Source of the DNA: TMP-86 sp039807285
GTDB lineage: Bacteria > Pseudomonadota > Gammaproteobacteria > Steroidobacterales > Steroidobacteraceae
Reading direction: 5' to 3'
NCBI GenBank assembly: GCA_044226785.1
Contig: JBGAGK010000004.1
Location: forward strand, 1-64,000
DNA length: 64,000 nt
This document shows, piece by piece, positions 43,462-51,814 of this stretch (positions within the stretch are counted from its first letter, which is position 1; every line of letters begins with the position of its first letter). A program made the position numbers and the translations under genes. The notes below the pieces were generated by a model. That model did not search any database. It was not told the origin of the DNA and worked only from the letters and a program-made list of their open reading frames with translations.

Positions 43462-44868
43462 TCAGTCGGCCGACACGGCGGCGGCCGGATCGAAGGTCCC
43501 ACGGGCGGGCCGGACATGCCCGCGGAGCACCATCAACGCAGCTGCCGTCACCAGCATCGCCACCGTCATCAAGACATAGAAACCGGCCGGCCCAAGTGCG
43601 GTCAGCATGGCGGCACCGATCACCGCGCTGGAAATGGCGCCGATGCGCCCCACACTGGAAGCCGCACCCACACCGGTAGAGCGAATCGACACCGGGTACA
43701 GATGCGCGGCGAGCGCGTACATGGTGGTCTGGACACCGTTGACACAGCCACCGAGCAATCCCAGCAGGATCAGCACGGTGAGGATCGGAGTGTCGGCGGC
43801 CGGGCGCCAGAAGAACATCCCTCCGCCCGTCACGGCGCCGACCACGGCCATCACCAGCATCGGCATCTTCGAGCCCAGCCGGCCGAACAGCCATCCACCA
43901 CACAGGGCCGCGATGACTCCACCCAGATTGAAGGCCATCAATCCCCTGGAGGAAACCGCCAGGTCGTAGCCGGCGTCCGCCAGCATGGTCGGCAGCCAGT
44001 TGAACGCAGCGTAGATCGCCAGCAGGCAGAAGGCGAAGGAGACCCACAGCGCCAGCGTATCGTGCCTTCGCGCAGGCAGCAGGAGTTCCATGAAGCGATT
44101 GCGGTGCTCGCCATCCCGCTCGGGCTCGCGCAGCGTGACATGGGCCGGCAGGGCCAGGCCGACCCGGGCCAGCATGCGCCGGACTCGATCCACGCTGGTT
44201 CCCCGGACCATCAGGAAGCGCACCGATTCGGGTACGAAAATCGCCATGATCACGCACAGCACCAGGGGTATGGCCCCGGCCACTGCAAACAGGGTGCGCC
44301 ATCCGTACACCGGCAACAGGTCAGCGGCAATCAGGCCACCGAGCACACCGCCGAGCGGCACGCACACGATGGTCGAGGTCACTGCGAAGCTGCGGTTGCG
44401 CGCGGGCGTGTATTCAGCCACCAGCGCTGCCGCGTTGGGCAGGGCACCACCCAGCCCGAATCCAGCCAACAACCGCAGCGCGCCGAGCTGCGCGATCGAC
44501 CCGACTACAGCCATCAAGGCCGTCGCCAGGGCAAAGACCAGAACACTGGAAAGCAACGCGGTCTTTCGGCCGAGGCGATCGCCCGCAAGCCCGCCGAACG
44601 CCGTGCCGAACATCATGCCGACCTGGCCGAGAGCCAGGATGGGCGCCAGATTCTCCTTGCTCACCTGCCAATTGTGCAGGATGGCCGGAGCCGCAAGACC
44701 CAGCGACTGGTTGTCGAAGCCATCGAGCAGGATGGCGCAACCTACAGCCACCAGCAGGGCCTTCTGCCGCAGGTTCCACGGCGCCTCATCGATCAGTGCC
44801 GCGATATCGACGCTGCGGCCTTCGGGTGGCGCAGACAATTTTCCCGACACCAGGGTCTCCCGTTTCAT
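43462..44868 (-). CDS. MFS transporter, aromatic acid:H+ symporter (AAHS) family
   Basis: The 468-residue, twelve-helix carrier has the AAHS marker LLDGFDNQSLGLAAP in helix 1, GDRLGRKTAL between helices 2 and 3, and PESVRFL after helix 6. Members import aromatic acids such as benzoate, 4-hydroxybenzoate or protocatechuate with protons. It is the upstream gene of a two-gene unit with the ThDP enzyme, so the imported acid or a product of it may be that enzyme's substrate. It diverges from the SnoaL-like gene. Confidence 0.9.
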   Translation of the reverse strand: MKRETLVSGKLSAPPEGRSVDIAALIDEAPWNLRQKALLVAVGCAILLDGFDNQSLGLAAPAILHNWQVSKENLAPILALGQVGMMFGTAFGGLAGDRLGRKTALLSSVLVFALATALMAVVGSIAQLGALRLLAGFGLGGALPNAAALVAEYTPARNRSFAVTSTIVCVPLGGVLGGLIAADLLPVYGWRTLFAVAGAIPLVLCVIMAIFVPESVRFLMVRGTSVDRVRRMLARVGLALPAHVTLREPERDGEHRNRFMELLLPARRHDTLALWVSFAFCLLAIYAAFNWLPTMLADAGYDLAVSSRGLMAFNLGGVIAALCGGWLFGRLGSKMPMLVMAVVGAVTGGGMFFWRPAADTPILTVLILLGLLGGCVNGVQTTMYALAAHLYPVSIRSTGVGAASSVGRIGAISSAVIGAAMLTALGPAGFYVLMTVAMLVTAAALMVLRGHVRPARGTFDPAAAVSAD

Positions 44869-44973
44869 CTGGCTCTTGCGTTGTAGCCTAGCTCAGGTTA
44901 GTGTGATTTCCAACCATCTTGATTGAGACCGCGGTGCCTTCTGCTTGAGAAGGTACCCGGAAACGGGGGCAAC

Positions 44974-45822
44974 ATGGCGGGCAGCAAGAGTGTGCATCTT
45001 TTCAGGACCTTTCTCACGGTGGCCGCTGCCACCGGCATTGCAATGACGAGCCTGGGTGCATCGGCCCGGGCGGCCACGCTCGAACAGCGGCTGGCCGCGC
45101 TGGAACAGCGCCTCGAACGGCTGGATGATCGCGCCGCCATCGAAAAGCTCACGCGCGCCTATGGTTATTATGTCGACAAGCAGCTCTGGGACCAGGTTGC
45201 GGACTGCTTTTCGAACGATGCGGTGGTCGAGATTGCAGGGCGCGGCGTCTATCGCGGCCGTGAAGGCGTCAGTCGCCTGTTCCTGCAGAGCATGGGAGGC
45301 GGCAAGATCGGCCTTGCGCCGGGCGCACTTTTCAATCACATGATCCTGCAGGGCATCGTCGATGTGGATGCTGCCGGCCACACCGCCAAGGGCCGGTGGC
45401 GCGCCTTCGTCCAGATCGGCCAGTACCATGCTTTCGGACTGTGGTCCGAAGGCACCTACGAGAACGAGTACGTGAAGCGTGACGGCCGCTGGCAGATCAG
45501 CGCCATGCACTTCTATGCCACCTACTACACGCCCTATGACAAGGGATGGGCGGTCCATTCGCTGCCCAACAACGGCCCGAGCAAATCCGCTCCGCCGGAT
45601 TCACCGCCCACGGTGACATACGACGTCTACCCGGGGCATTACGTGCCGCCGTTCCACTATCCCAATCCGGTGACCGGCAAGCCCTGGACTGAAGAGGATT
45701 CGCGGCGCTACTCGACCGAAGGCATGTCGCCCCCACCTTCCGGGCCGCCGGCCCAGCCCGGCAGCCCACCGGCGCAGCCCGGCAGCCCGCCCCCCGGGGA
45801 AAAGCCGCCCGCCTCGCGCTGA
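44974..45822 (+). CDS. Exported SnoaL/NTF2-like protein with Pro-rich tail
   Basis: The 282-residue protein has a signal peptide (about 1-34, ending ARAA), a short coiled-coil stretch (LEQRLAALEQRLERL), an NTF2-like alpha+beta domain (about 52-185) and a Pro-rich tail with two copies of PAQPGSPP. SnoaL-like folds serve as isomerases, hydratases or binding proteins; no catalytic residues can be assigned. I start at the ATG at 44974, preceded by GGGGGC. It is followed 16 bases on by panE on the same strand and diverges from the AAHS transporter gene. Confidence 0.77.
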   Translation: MAGSKSVHLFRTFLTVAAATGIAMTSLGASARAATLEQRLAALEQRLERLDDRAAIEKLTRAYGYYVDKQLWDQVADCFSNDAVVEIAGRGVYRGREGVSRLFLQSMGGGKIGLAPGALFNHMILQGIVDVDAAGHTAKGRWRAFVQIGQYHAFGLWSEGTYENEYVKRDGRWQISAMHFYATYYTPYDKGWAVHSLPNNGPSKSAPPDSPPTVTYDVYPGHYVPPFHYPNPVTGKPWTEEDSRRYSTEGMSPPPSGPPAQPGSPPAQPGSPPPGEKPPASR

Positions 45823-45838
45823 TGCAGTGTCGCGCCCG

Positions 45839-46762
45839 ATGACCCTCTCGATTGCCATCGTCGGGGCCGGCGCGATGGGGAAGCTCTTCGGTGCGCGACT
45901 GGCGCGCGCCGGCACGCCCGTGACCCTGATCGACGCCAACCCCATGGTCGTCGAATGCCTGCAGAGGGACGGCGTGAGCCTGAGCGAAGATGGCCAATCG
46001 TCGAACATCCGGCTGGCCGCGGCCCTGGCCGATCAGACCCGGGGACCGTTCGACGCGGTGATCCTGTTCACCAAGACATACCACTCGAGCGCTGCGATCG
46101 CTTCAGTCCGGCACCTGCTCGCGCCGGATGCCTGCATACTCAGCGTGCAGAATGGTCTGGGCAACGGCGAGAGGATTCTTGCCGCGGCGCCAGGCGTCCG
46201 GGTCGCCATCGGCTCGACCACCTGGCCGGCAGATGCCACCGGCCCTGCCAGCGTGAGCACGCATGGGTCCGGCGAGGTGCGTTTCTGGTCGCTGGACGGA
46301 GCGGATCATCCCGTGCTGCACGCGCTGGATGTGCAGCTGTCGGAGGCGGGCATGAACAGCCGGCTGGATCCGGAAGTGAAGACCGCCATCTGGGAAAAGG
46401 TGATTTTCAATTGCGCGATGAACCCGGTCACTGCACTGACCCGTTCGACCGTGGGCCAGGTTGCGGCCTGCATCGACGGACCCGCGCTTGCGCAGACCGT
46501 GCTGGCCGAAGGATTTCAGGTGGCTCGCGCCGCCGGCGTGCCCGTGAATGAGGAGCACGTGCGCGCCACGGTGGCCATGGCCTGTCGCGAACACACCGAC
46601 CATCGACCCTCGATGGCCATGGACGTGATGCATGAGCGACGTACAGAGATCGACGCCATCAACGGTGCGCTGGTCGAGGTTGCACGTGCGCATGGCATCC
46701 GTGTGCCGGTGAATGAAACCCTTGCGCGGCTGGTCCGCATCATCGACTCACAGCGCAGCTGA
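45839..46762 (+). CDS. panE: 2-dehydropantoate 2-reductase family (PanE/ApbA)
   Basis: The 307-residue NADPH-dependent reductase starts with IVGAGAMGKLFGARLA, and the catalytic Lys fits WEKVIFNCAMNPVTAL. The C-terminal helical domain closes with SMAMDVMHERRTEIDAINGA, all standard for the family that makes pantoate for coenzyme A. Many relatives act on other 2-oxoacids. Since it lies next to catabolic genes and not panB or panC, it may not be the biosynthetic enzyme. A GTG at 45827 is an alternative start. Confidence 0.83.
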   Translation: MTLSIAIVGAGAMGKLFGARLARAGTPVTLIDANPMVVECLQRDGVSLSEDGQSSNIRLAAALADQTRGPFDAVILFTKTYHSSAAIASVRHLLAPDACILSVQNGLGNGERILAAAPGVRVAIGSTTWPADATGPASVSTHGSGEVRFWSLDGADHPVLHALDVQLSEAGMNSRLDPEVKTAIWEKVIFNCAMNPVTALTRSTVGQVAACIDGPALAQTVLAEGFQVARAAGVPVNEEHVRATVAMACREHTDHRPSMAMDVMHERRTEIDAINGALVEVARAHGIRVPVNETLARLVRIIDSQRS

Positions 46763-46768
46763 CCCGCG

Positions 46769-47315
46769 TCAGCGCAGGGCGTCGCGCAATCCGTCGAGCA
46801 CGAACTGCACCGCCAGCGCCGCCAGCACCACACCCAGCAACCGGCCGAGCACCGCACCGCCGGTCTGACCGACGATGCGCATCACGGGACCCGTGGCCAG
46901 GAGCAGCGCGAGCGTGATCGCAAGCACCGCCAGCATCACGACGATCTGGCCCGCGAACAGGACCGAGGTCATGGGCACATCCGCAAAGGCCAGCAGGATG
47001 GTGGCGATCACGCCGGGCCCTGCAATCCACGCCCGAGGGTCGTGCGAACACCATTTCCACCGACAACAGGAACAGCAGGATGCCGCCGCCGATCTTGAAG
47101 GCATCGACGCTGATGCCCAGTGTGCGCAGCAGGATGGCACCGCCCGTGGCGAAGAAGATGCAGACGAGCGCGGCGATGATGCAGGCCTTGATCGCCATGG
47201 CCCGCCGCCATTTCGGATCCGCCCGGTCGGTCAGTGCCGCGAACACCGGAATGGTGCCGATGGGCTCCACCACCAGCAGCAGCACGACGAAGAACTTGGC
47301 GAGCGTGCCGAACAC
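46769..47315 (-). pseudogene. marC: MarC-family membrane protein, disrupted
   Basis: The first part (47315 down to about 47040) reads as MarC: FVVLLLVVEPIGTIPVF, then GILLFLLSVEMVFARPSG. The rest (about 47040 to 46769), IAGPGVIATILLAF to the end, is read in a different frame. In relatives about 30 residues lie between these two points; here only a few bases remain. The total of 547 bases implies a loss of about 90 bases that is not a multiple of three. MarC proteins are six-helix membrane proteins of unknown function. Either the gene is dead or the assembly is wrong here. It is the last gene of a minus-strand group. Confidence 0.8.
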
Positions 47316-47327
47316 GTGGGTCCCGCT

Positions 47328-48021
47328 TCAGCCCGGCACCAGCGCCAGCACCCGCAGCGGACTGCCCGACCCTTTCAGCATCTTCAACGGCGGACAGATG
47401 ATGATCGCCCCCGTGGGAGGCAGCTGATCCAGATTCGTCAGGCATTGCAGCCCGTAGCGCCCCGCTCCATGCATGTAGTAATGGCAGGGATGCGGGGGCC
47501 TCAGGTGAACGGCCTGGCCCGCATCGGTGCCGATGGTCTCGGTGCCAAAGCCCATGACATCGCGCGCCTCCACCAGGAACCGCACGGCCTCGGAGGAAGG
47601 ACCTGGTGTGTGCTGGCCGGTGTCATCCAGGTTCTGGTAGGCCACCGGGTCGGTGCGCTTCGACCAGTCGGTGCGCATCAGCACCCAGGATCGGGCCGGA
47701 ATGCGCCCATGGAGCGATTCCCATCGTTCGAGGAATTCCACCGTCAGCAGGAAGTCCGGGTCGGCGCCGGCCTGCACCGAGCAGTCGATCACGCAGGCGG
47801 GCCCCGGTGTGTTCGCCGCAGGAGAAATTGTTCCAGTACCAGGCGGATCCGCGCGCATCGTAACGCGAGATTTCCTCCTGCCTGAACGGCCAGCTCTGGC
47901 CACATTCGGGTGGCAGCACGATGGGCGGGAAATCCGGCGACAGCGTATGTGTCAGGTCCACGACACGCACGCGCCCGCTGGCCAGGTCCGCCGCAAGCAT
48001 CGTCAGGGAATCAGCGGCCAT
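47328..48021 (-). pseudogene. Cyclase family (kynurenine-formamidase-like) gene, disrupted
   Basis: The first part (48021 to about 47815) reads VVDLTHTLSPDFPPIV and AWYWNNFSCGEHTG, the start of metal-dependent cyclase/formamidase proteins. The second part, in another frame, resumes at PACVIDCSVQAGADPDFLLT and runs to 47328. The family has about 30 residues between these points, including the HFD part of the HxGTHxDxPxH metal motif, which is missing. The 694-base span implies a loss of about 90 bases, not a multiple of three. A product would lack its metal site. It lies downstream of the DUF35-SDR gene on the same strand. Confidence 0.82.
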
Positions 48022-48054
48022 GGATCATCCTCCCCTCATCGCGTACCTGGCCGC

Positions 48055-49299
48055 TCATGCGCCGAGCTCGCGTTCCAGCACTTTCGGATTCTCTTCCCAG
48101 CGCGCCAGCCATTCCTGCGCCACATCGCCCGGATAGACATCTTCCACACCATCCTTCAGGGCCGACACTACCGATTTCGCCAGGGCTTCGGCACCGAGCT
48201 TGGGCGGTGGCAGGGTCTGGTTCCACTCGTCGTCGATGGGGCCGGGAAACACGTTGATGACGCGGATGCCGCTGGCGCGCATTTCCGCTCGCAGGCACTG
48301 CGACAGCGACAGCGCAGCGGCCTTGGAGGCCGAATAGGTGCCGTGCGGAGGAAAATTGCTCAAGGCGTAGATGGACAGGAGGTTGACCCAGGCCGTGGCA
48401 CCTGCCGCACCGTCCGCCGCCCGCCCCTGCATCGCGGGTCCGAAGGCCTGCGCGAGGCGCAACAGACCCAGATAGTTCACTTCCATTTCCATGCGCGCCG
48501 CATCCGTGCCGCTTCGGGACGCGATGCCATAAGGGCGATGCACCTCGGCGGTATTGATCAGGATATCGACGCGCCCCCCGATGCTCCCCGCCGCTTCCTC
48601 GACGGAACCTGCGTCGGTCAAGTCCAGCGGCACCACCGAGACCTGTGGCAGCGCGGTGAGCGCCTGCAGACCTTCCGAACGTTTCCAGGGTTCAGCCTGC
48701 CCCACCCACACGAGGTCAGCGCCGGCGGCGATGACCGCCCGCACCAGGGCCTGTCCCACCGCGGTCTTGCCGTCGGTGATGAGCACCTTGCGGAACTTGG
48801 GATCACAGGTCATCTCGCGAAGCTGTCGATCATCGGCCATGTTGGCAACCTCATCCACCGGAAATCCGATCAGCACGCCCTGCCCCGCCTTGTCCAGGCG
48901 CGCCCCGACCCGCACACGGACCGGCGCGGGTCCGCAGGCCGAATGCAGATGCACGATCACCGTGGGCCCCGCATCCAGCCGCACCATGCCCACACGCCAA
49001 GGCGCACGCTCACGAAAGTAGGGCTCCTGGCTCAGATGCACGTTCGTGTCAGCCAGCAGTTCGCCCAGACCCGCCTGTTCGCGCCAGCGCAGGCGTGAGG
49101 ACAGACAGGACCCGCAGGCTTCGCGCGGCGGGTACTGGACGCGCTGGCAGTCCTGGCAGACCTGCAGGCTGAATCGCCCCATGGCAGCTGCCGCCGACAG
49201 GCCCAGCGCTGCGCGCGAACGGACGGCTGGCGGATGCAGGGGCACCCGTGTCCTCAACACCGGATTCTTGCGCCTGGGGCGCACGAAGGGCGCGGTCAT
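48055..49299 (-). CDS. Fusion of DUF35 zinc-ribbon/OB-fold and short-chain dehydrogenase
   Basis: The 414-residue protein joins an N-terminal DUF35 unit, with zinc-ribbon CQDC and CGSC (about residues 48-65) and an OB-fold (to about 145), to an SDR domain (about 165-400) with VLITDGKTAVGQAL as a variant NAD-binding loop, and Ser, Tyr and Lys in the NLLSIY and YSASKAA segments. DUF35 proteins bind acyl-CoA and partner thiolase-fold enzymes. Its start overlaps the stop of exactly such a gene (ATGA at 49296-49299). Together they probably cleave a CoA ester and reduce or oxidise the product. Confidence 0.85.
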   Translation of the reverse strand: MTAPFVRPRRKNPVLRTRVPLHPPAVRSRAALGLSAAAAMGRFSLQVCQDCQRVQYPPREACGSCLSSRLRWREQAGLGELLADTNVHLSQEPYFRERAPWRVGMVRLDAGPTVIVHLHSACGPAPVRVRVGARLDKAGQGVLIGFPVDEVANMADDRQLREMTCDPKFRKVLITDGKTAVGQALVRAVIAAGADLVWVGQAEPWKRSEGLQALTALPQVSVVPLDLTDAGSVEEAAGSIGGRVDILINTAEVHRPYGIASRSGTDAARMEMEVNYLGLLRLAQAFGPAMQGRAADGAAGATAWVNLLSIYALSNFPPHGTYSASKAAALSLSQCLRAEMRASGIRVINVFPGPIDDEWNQTLPPPKLGAEALAKSVVSALKDGVEDVYPGDVAQEWLARWEENPKVLERELGA

Positions 49300-50468
49300 G
49301 CCACGGCCCTGCCCAGGATGGCCGCGGCCGAACACAAGCCGCGATCATAGGTGATCATGCCGTAGCCCAGCGCCAGGCCAAAGCGCGCATCGGGCACGGG
49401 CCGCGCCAGATTCTGATCCGTGAGCTGGCGGATGCTCTCCACCAGTCCGAGGAAACCCGCCGCGCAGCCCGCCTGTCCGACCGAGAGCTGCCCACCGCAG
49501 GTATTGAGGGGGAAGCTCCCCTCGCTGGTGAACGTGTGCCTGCGGATGAACTCCGGCGCCCCGCCCTTCTCGCAGAAACCCAGGTCCTCGATCTGGATGG
49601 CGGACATCACCGGGTAGTCGTCGTAGGTCTGCACGAAGTCGATATCCGCGGGACCGATACCGGCGCGCTCATACAGGCGTTCGCGGTCCAGCACCCAGCC
49701 GCCCCGCATCTGGATGGGATCCTCCGGAAAGGCGTTGTGCCGCTCGCAGGTCGACAGGACGCGCGCATGGGGCAACCCGAGCTTTTCCGCACGCTCCCGA
49801 CGCATGACCAGGAACCCTTCCGCCCCGGCGCAGGGCATGACGCAGTCGAACAGGTGGATGGGATCGGCGATGACCCGGGCGTCCAGGTATTCACGCAGGG
49901 TCAGCGGCTTGCTGAACAATGCATTCGGATAGGTGAGCGCATTGTCGCGCTGCGCGACGCAGAGCTTGCCGAAGTCCTCGCGGGTCGCACCGTACATGCG
50001 CATGTAATAGGACGTGAGGAAGGCAAAGCTCGCGTTCGGTCCGCCGGAACCGTAGGGAAACACGGCATCGCGCGCAAACACGCTGAAGCTCCCCAGCGTG
50101 AGACGGAAGGAATCCACATGGTTGGTGTCCGCACCGATGCAGGCCACCACTTGCGCATCACCGGCCTGCACCGCCCTCAAGGCGCGCCGCAGGGCCACCA
50201 CACCGCTGGCTCCGCCCAGCGGCAGGTAATCCAGCCAGCCCACCGTCACACCCAGATGCTGGGTGAGGCCAATGGCCGAATCGGGCGCCAGCATGAAGCT
50301 TCCGACGCATAACCCGTCGATGTCGGACTTGCGCAATCCCGAGGACTGCAGCAGGCCCGCCAGCGCCCTCGCACAGAACCAGTGGGCACTGCGGATCGAG
50401 TAACGGGAGTAAGGCACGCTGACCGGACAGGTCACGACCACATCGTCGCCGCGATCGACGATATTCAT
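49296..50468 (-). CDS. Thiolase-fold protein without catalytic Cys (Ltp2/SCP2-like, aldolase candidate)
   Basis: The 390-residue protein has the thiolase fold of the SCP2/lipid-transfer branch (VACIGADTNHV, FVQTYDDYPV, NTCGGQLSVGQAG). The nucleophile position of CASG reads GASG, with Gly86 for Cys, and the GHP His is Gln. This is the state of Ltp2-like proteins, which do not thiolyse but perform retro-aldol cleavage of steroid side-chain CoA esters with a DUF35 partner and rely on tyrosines such as the one in TYDDYP. The coupled downstream gene carries DUF35. A retro-aldolase is the best guess; the substrate, sterol-like or other, is unknown. It diverges from the his operon. Confidence 0.8.
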   Translation of the reverse strand: MNIVDRGDDVVVTCPVSVPYSRYSIRSAHWFCARALAGLLQSSGLRKSDIDGLCVGSFMLAPDSAIGLTQHLGVTVGWLDYLPLGGASGVVALRRALRAVQAGDAQVVACIGADTNHVDSFRLTLGSFSVFARDAVFPYGSGGPNASFAFLTSYYMRMYGATREDFGKLCVAQRDNALTYPNALFSKPLTLREYLDARVIADPIHLFDCVMPCAGAEGFLVMRRERAEKLGLPHARVLSTCERHNAFPEDPIQMRGGWVLDRERLYERAGIGPADIDFVQTYDDYPVMSAIQIEDLGFCEKGGAPEFIRRHTFTSEGSFPLNTCGGQLSVGQAGCAAGFLGLVESIRQLTDQNLARPVPDARFGLALGYGMITYDRGLCSAAAILGRAVA

Positions 50469-50615
50469 CTTCCAGCCACTGACACTGAACCCGCCGCCGA
50501 CCCGTTCATGATGCCGGATTCTACGCGAGGCGCTCGATCAGCGTCACCCGTCACCCGGGCACGCCCGGCCATGGGTCCCTTGAAATGACCGGCGCGGATT
50601 GGTAAGCTGGCATCC

Positions 50616-50639
50616 AATGTATTAGCGTGTTAATACATT
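50616..50639. promoter_or_regulatory. Operator-like inverted repeat ahead of the his operon
   Basis: Perfect nine-base arms AATGTATTA (50616-50624) and TAATACATT (50631-50639) flank six bases. It sits 44 bases before the TrpR-like regulator gene. The inner 18 bases agree with the E. coli trp operator consensus at 11 positions, including both GTA/TAC ends, as expected for a TrpR-family protein. The AT-rich repeat stands out in GC-rich surroundings. Confidence 0.7.
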
Positions 50640-50683
50640 CGTACACCCACGCCAGCACGGGGCATCGCAGGAAAAACAGCATC

Positions 50684-51022
50684 ATGAAACGCAGAACGCT
50701 CGATCCGGAGAAATCGCCCGATGCGGCCGAAGTGAGCCTGTGCAATGCGCTGCTGGCCATGCGCAGCGTCGCCGAGATGCGCGCCCTGCTTCACGACCTG
50801 TGCACGCCCGCAGAGCTGGAGTCCATCGTCGATCGGTGGACCGTGGTGCCGCATCTGCTCAAGGGCGTCCCGTACCGGGAGATCCATGAGCGCACGGCCG
50901 TGAGCATCACGACGATCGGCCGCGTCGCGCGCTTCCTGACCCAGGGCAACGGCGGCTACCTGAAAGCATCCGCCCGGGTCGCAGAGCGTCACGGCAAGGC
51001 CCAGGCAGAGCAGCGGGCATGA
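50684..51022 (+). CDS. TrpR/YerC/YecD-family regulator of histidine genes
   Basis: This 112-residue all-helical protein matches the TrpR/YerC family: an N-terminal helix pair with LCTPAELESIVDRW and a helix-turn-helix GVPYREIHERTAVSITTIGRVARFL. Members next to hisG are thought to sense histidine, and a TrpR-type HisR has been proposed for Xanthomonadales. It is the first gene of the operon, its stop overlaps the hisG start (ATGA at 51019-51022), and a perfect inverted repeat lies 44 bases upstream. Self-regulation plus control of the whole his operon is the natural reading. Confidence 0.85.
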   Translation: MKRRTLDPEKSPDAAEVSLCNALLAMRSVAEMRALLHDLCTPAELESIVDRWTVVPHLLKGVPYREIHERTAVSITTIGRVARFLTQGNGGYLKASARVAERHGKAQAEQRA

Positions 51023-51814
51023 AACCCCGGGACCGCCTGCGCATCGCGGTGCAGAAGTCAGGGCGCCTGAGCGACCCGTGTTTCGAACTGCTGGAGCGCT
51101 GCGGTCTGCATTTCCGGCGCAGCCACGACGGGCTGTTCTGCTTCGATGACAGCGAGCAGATCGATCTGCTGCTGATGCGTGATGACGACATCCCGGACAT
51201 GATCGCGCAGGGGATCTGTGACCTGGGCATCGTCGGGCGAAACGTCCTTGCCGAATATGCCAGTGACGATCATGGGGGCGAACTGCGCAGCCTGCGAGAC
51301 CTGGGGTTCGGGCGCTGCCGGCTGGCCATCGCCGTACCGCAGGAGCACAGCTACGACGGGCCTGCTTCGCTCGAGGGACTCCGCATCGCAACTTCGTATC
51401 CCCACCTGCTGGGCGACTGGCTTGCGCAAAAGGCAGTACAAGCCAGGACCGTGACCCTGTCGGGCTCGGTGGAGATCGCCCCCAGGCTGGGGACCGCCGA
51501 TGCCATCTGCGACCTGGTCCAGTCGGGATCCACACTCCGGGCCAGCCAGCTTCGCGAGGTCGACCGGGTGCTCGACAGCGAAGCCGTACTGGCAGGCCCG
51601 GTCCGGCCACGCCGCACGCGAGTGCGTGAGCGCGATCGAGGCAGCGCTCCCGGGAGCGCTTCGCCCCACCGTCCTGCAGATGGAGGGGCAACCCGGCCAG
51701 GTGATGCTGCAGGCCATGTGTCCGGGTGAACTGGGCTGGCAGCAGCTCGAAGAAATCCAGCGCGCCGGTGCAAGCGAGGTGTTCGTACTGCCGATCGAAA
51801 GAGCCCTGCCATGA
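51019..51814 (+). pseudogene. hisG: ATP phosphoribosyltransferase HisG (long form), disrupted
   Basis: HisG starts histidine synthesis by joining ATP and PRPP. From 51019 the frame reads normally (LRIAVQKSGRLSDPC, ATSYPHLLGDWL, SGSVEIAPRLGTADAICDL) up to SEAVLAGP near 51600. The C-terminal regulatory domain then continues in a different frame as ALPGALRPTVLQMEGQ to 51814, where the stop overlaps hisD. About 30 residues, including the ESKYIM segment found in relatives, are missing. The 796-base span implies a loss near 90 bases, not a multiple of three. As written the product lacks a proper C-terminal domain. It may be gene decay or an assembly error. Confidence 0.85.

Noticed and set aside
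43213..44886. A plus-strand frame of over 550 codons opposite the AAHS transporter, rich in Gln, His and Arg.
   Set aside because: Low-complexity antisense of membrane helices; no start signal or domain.
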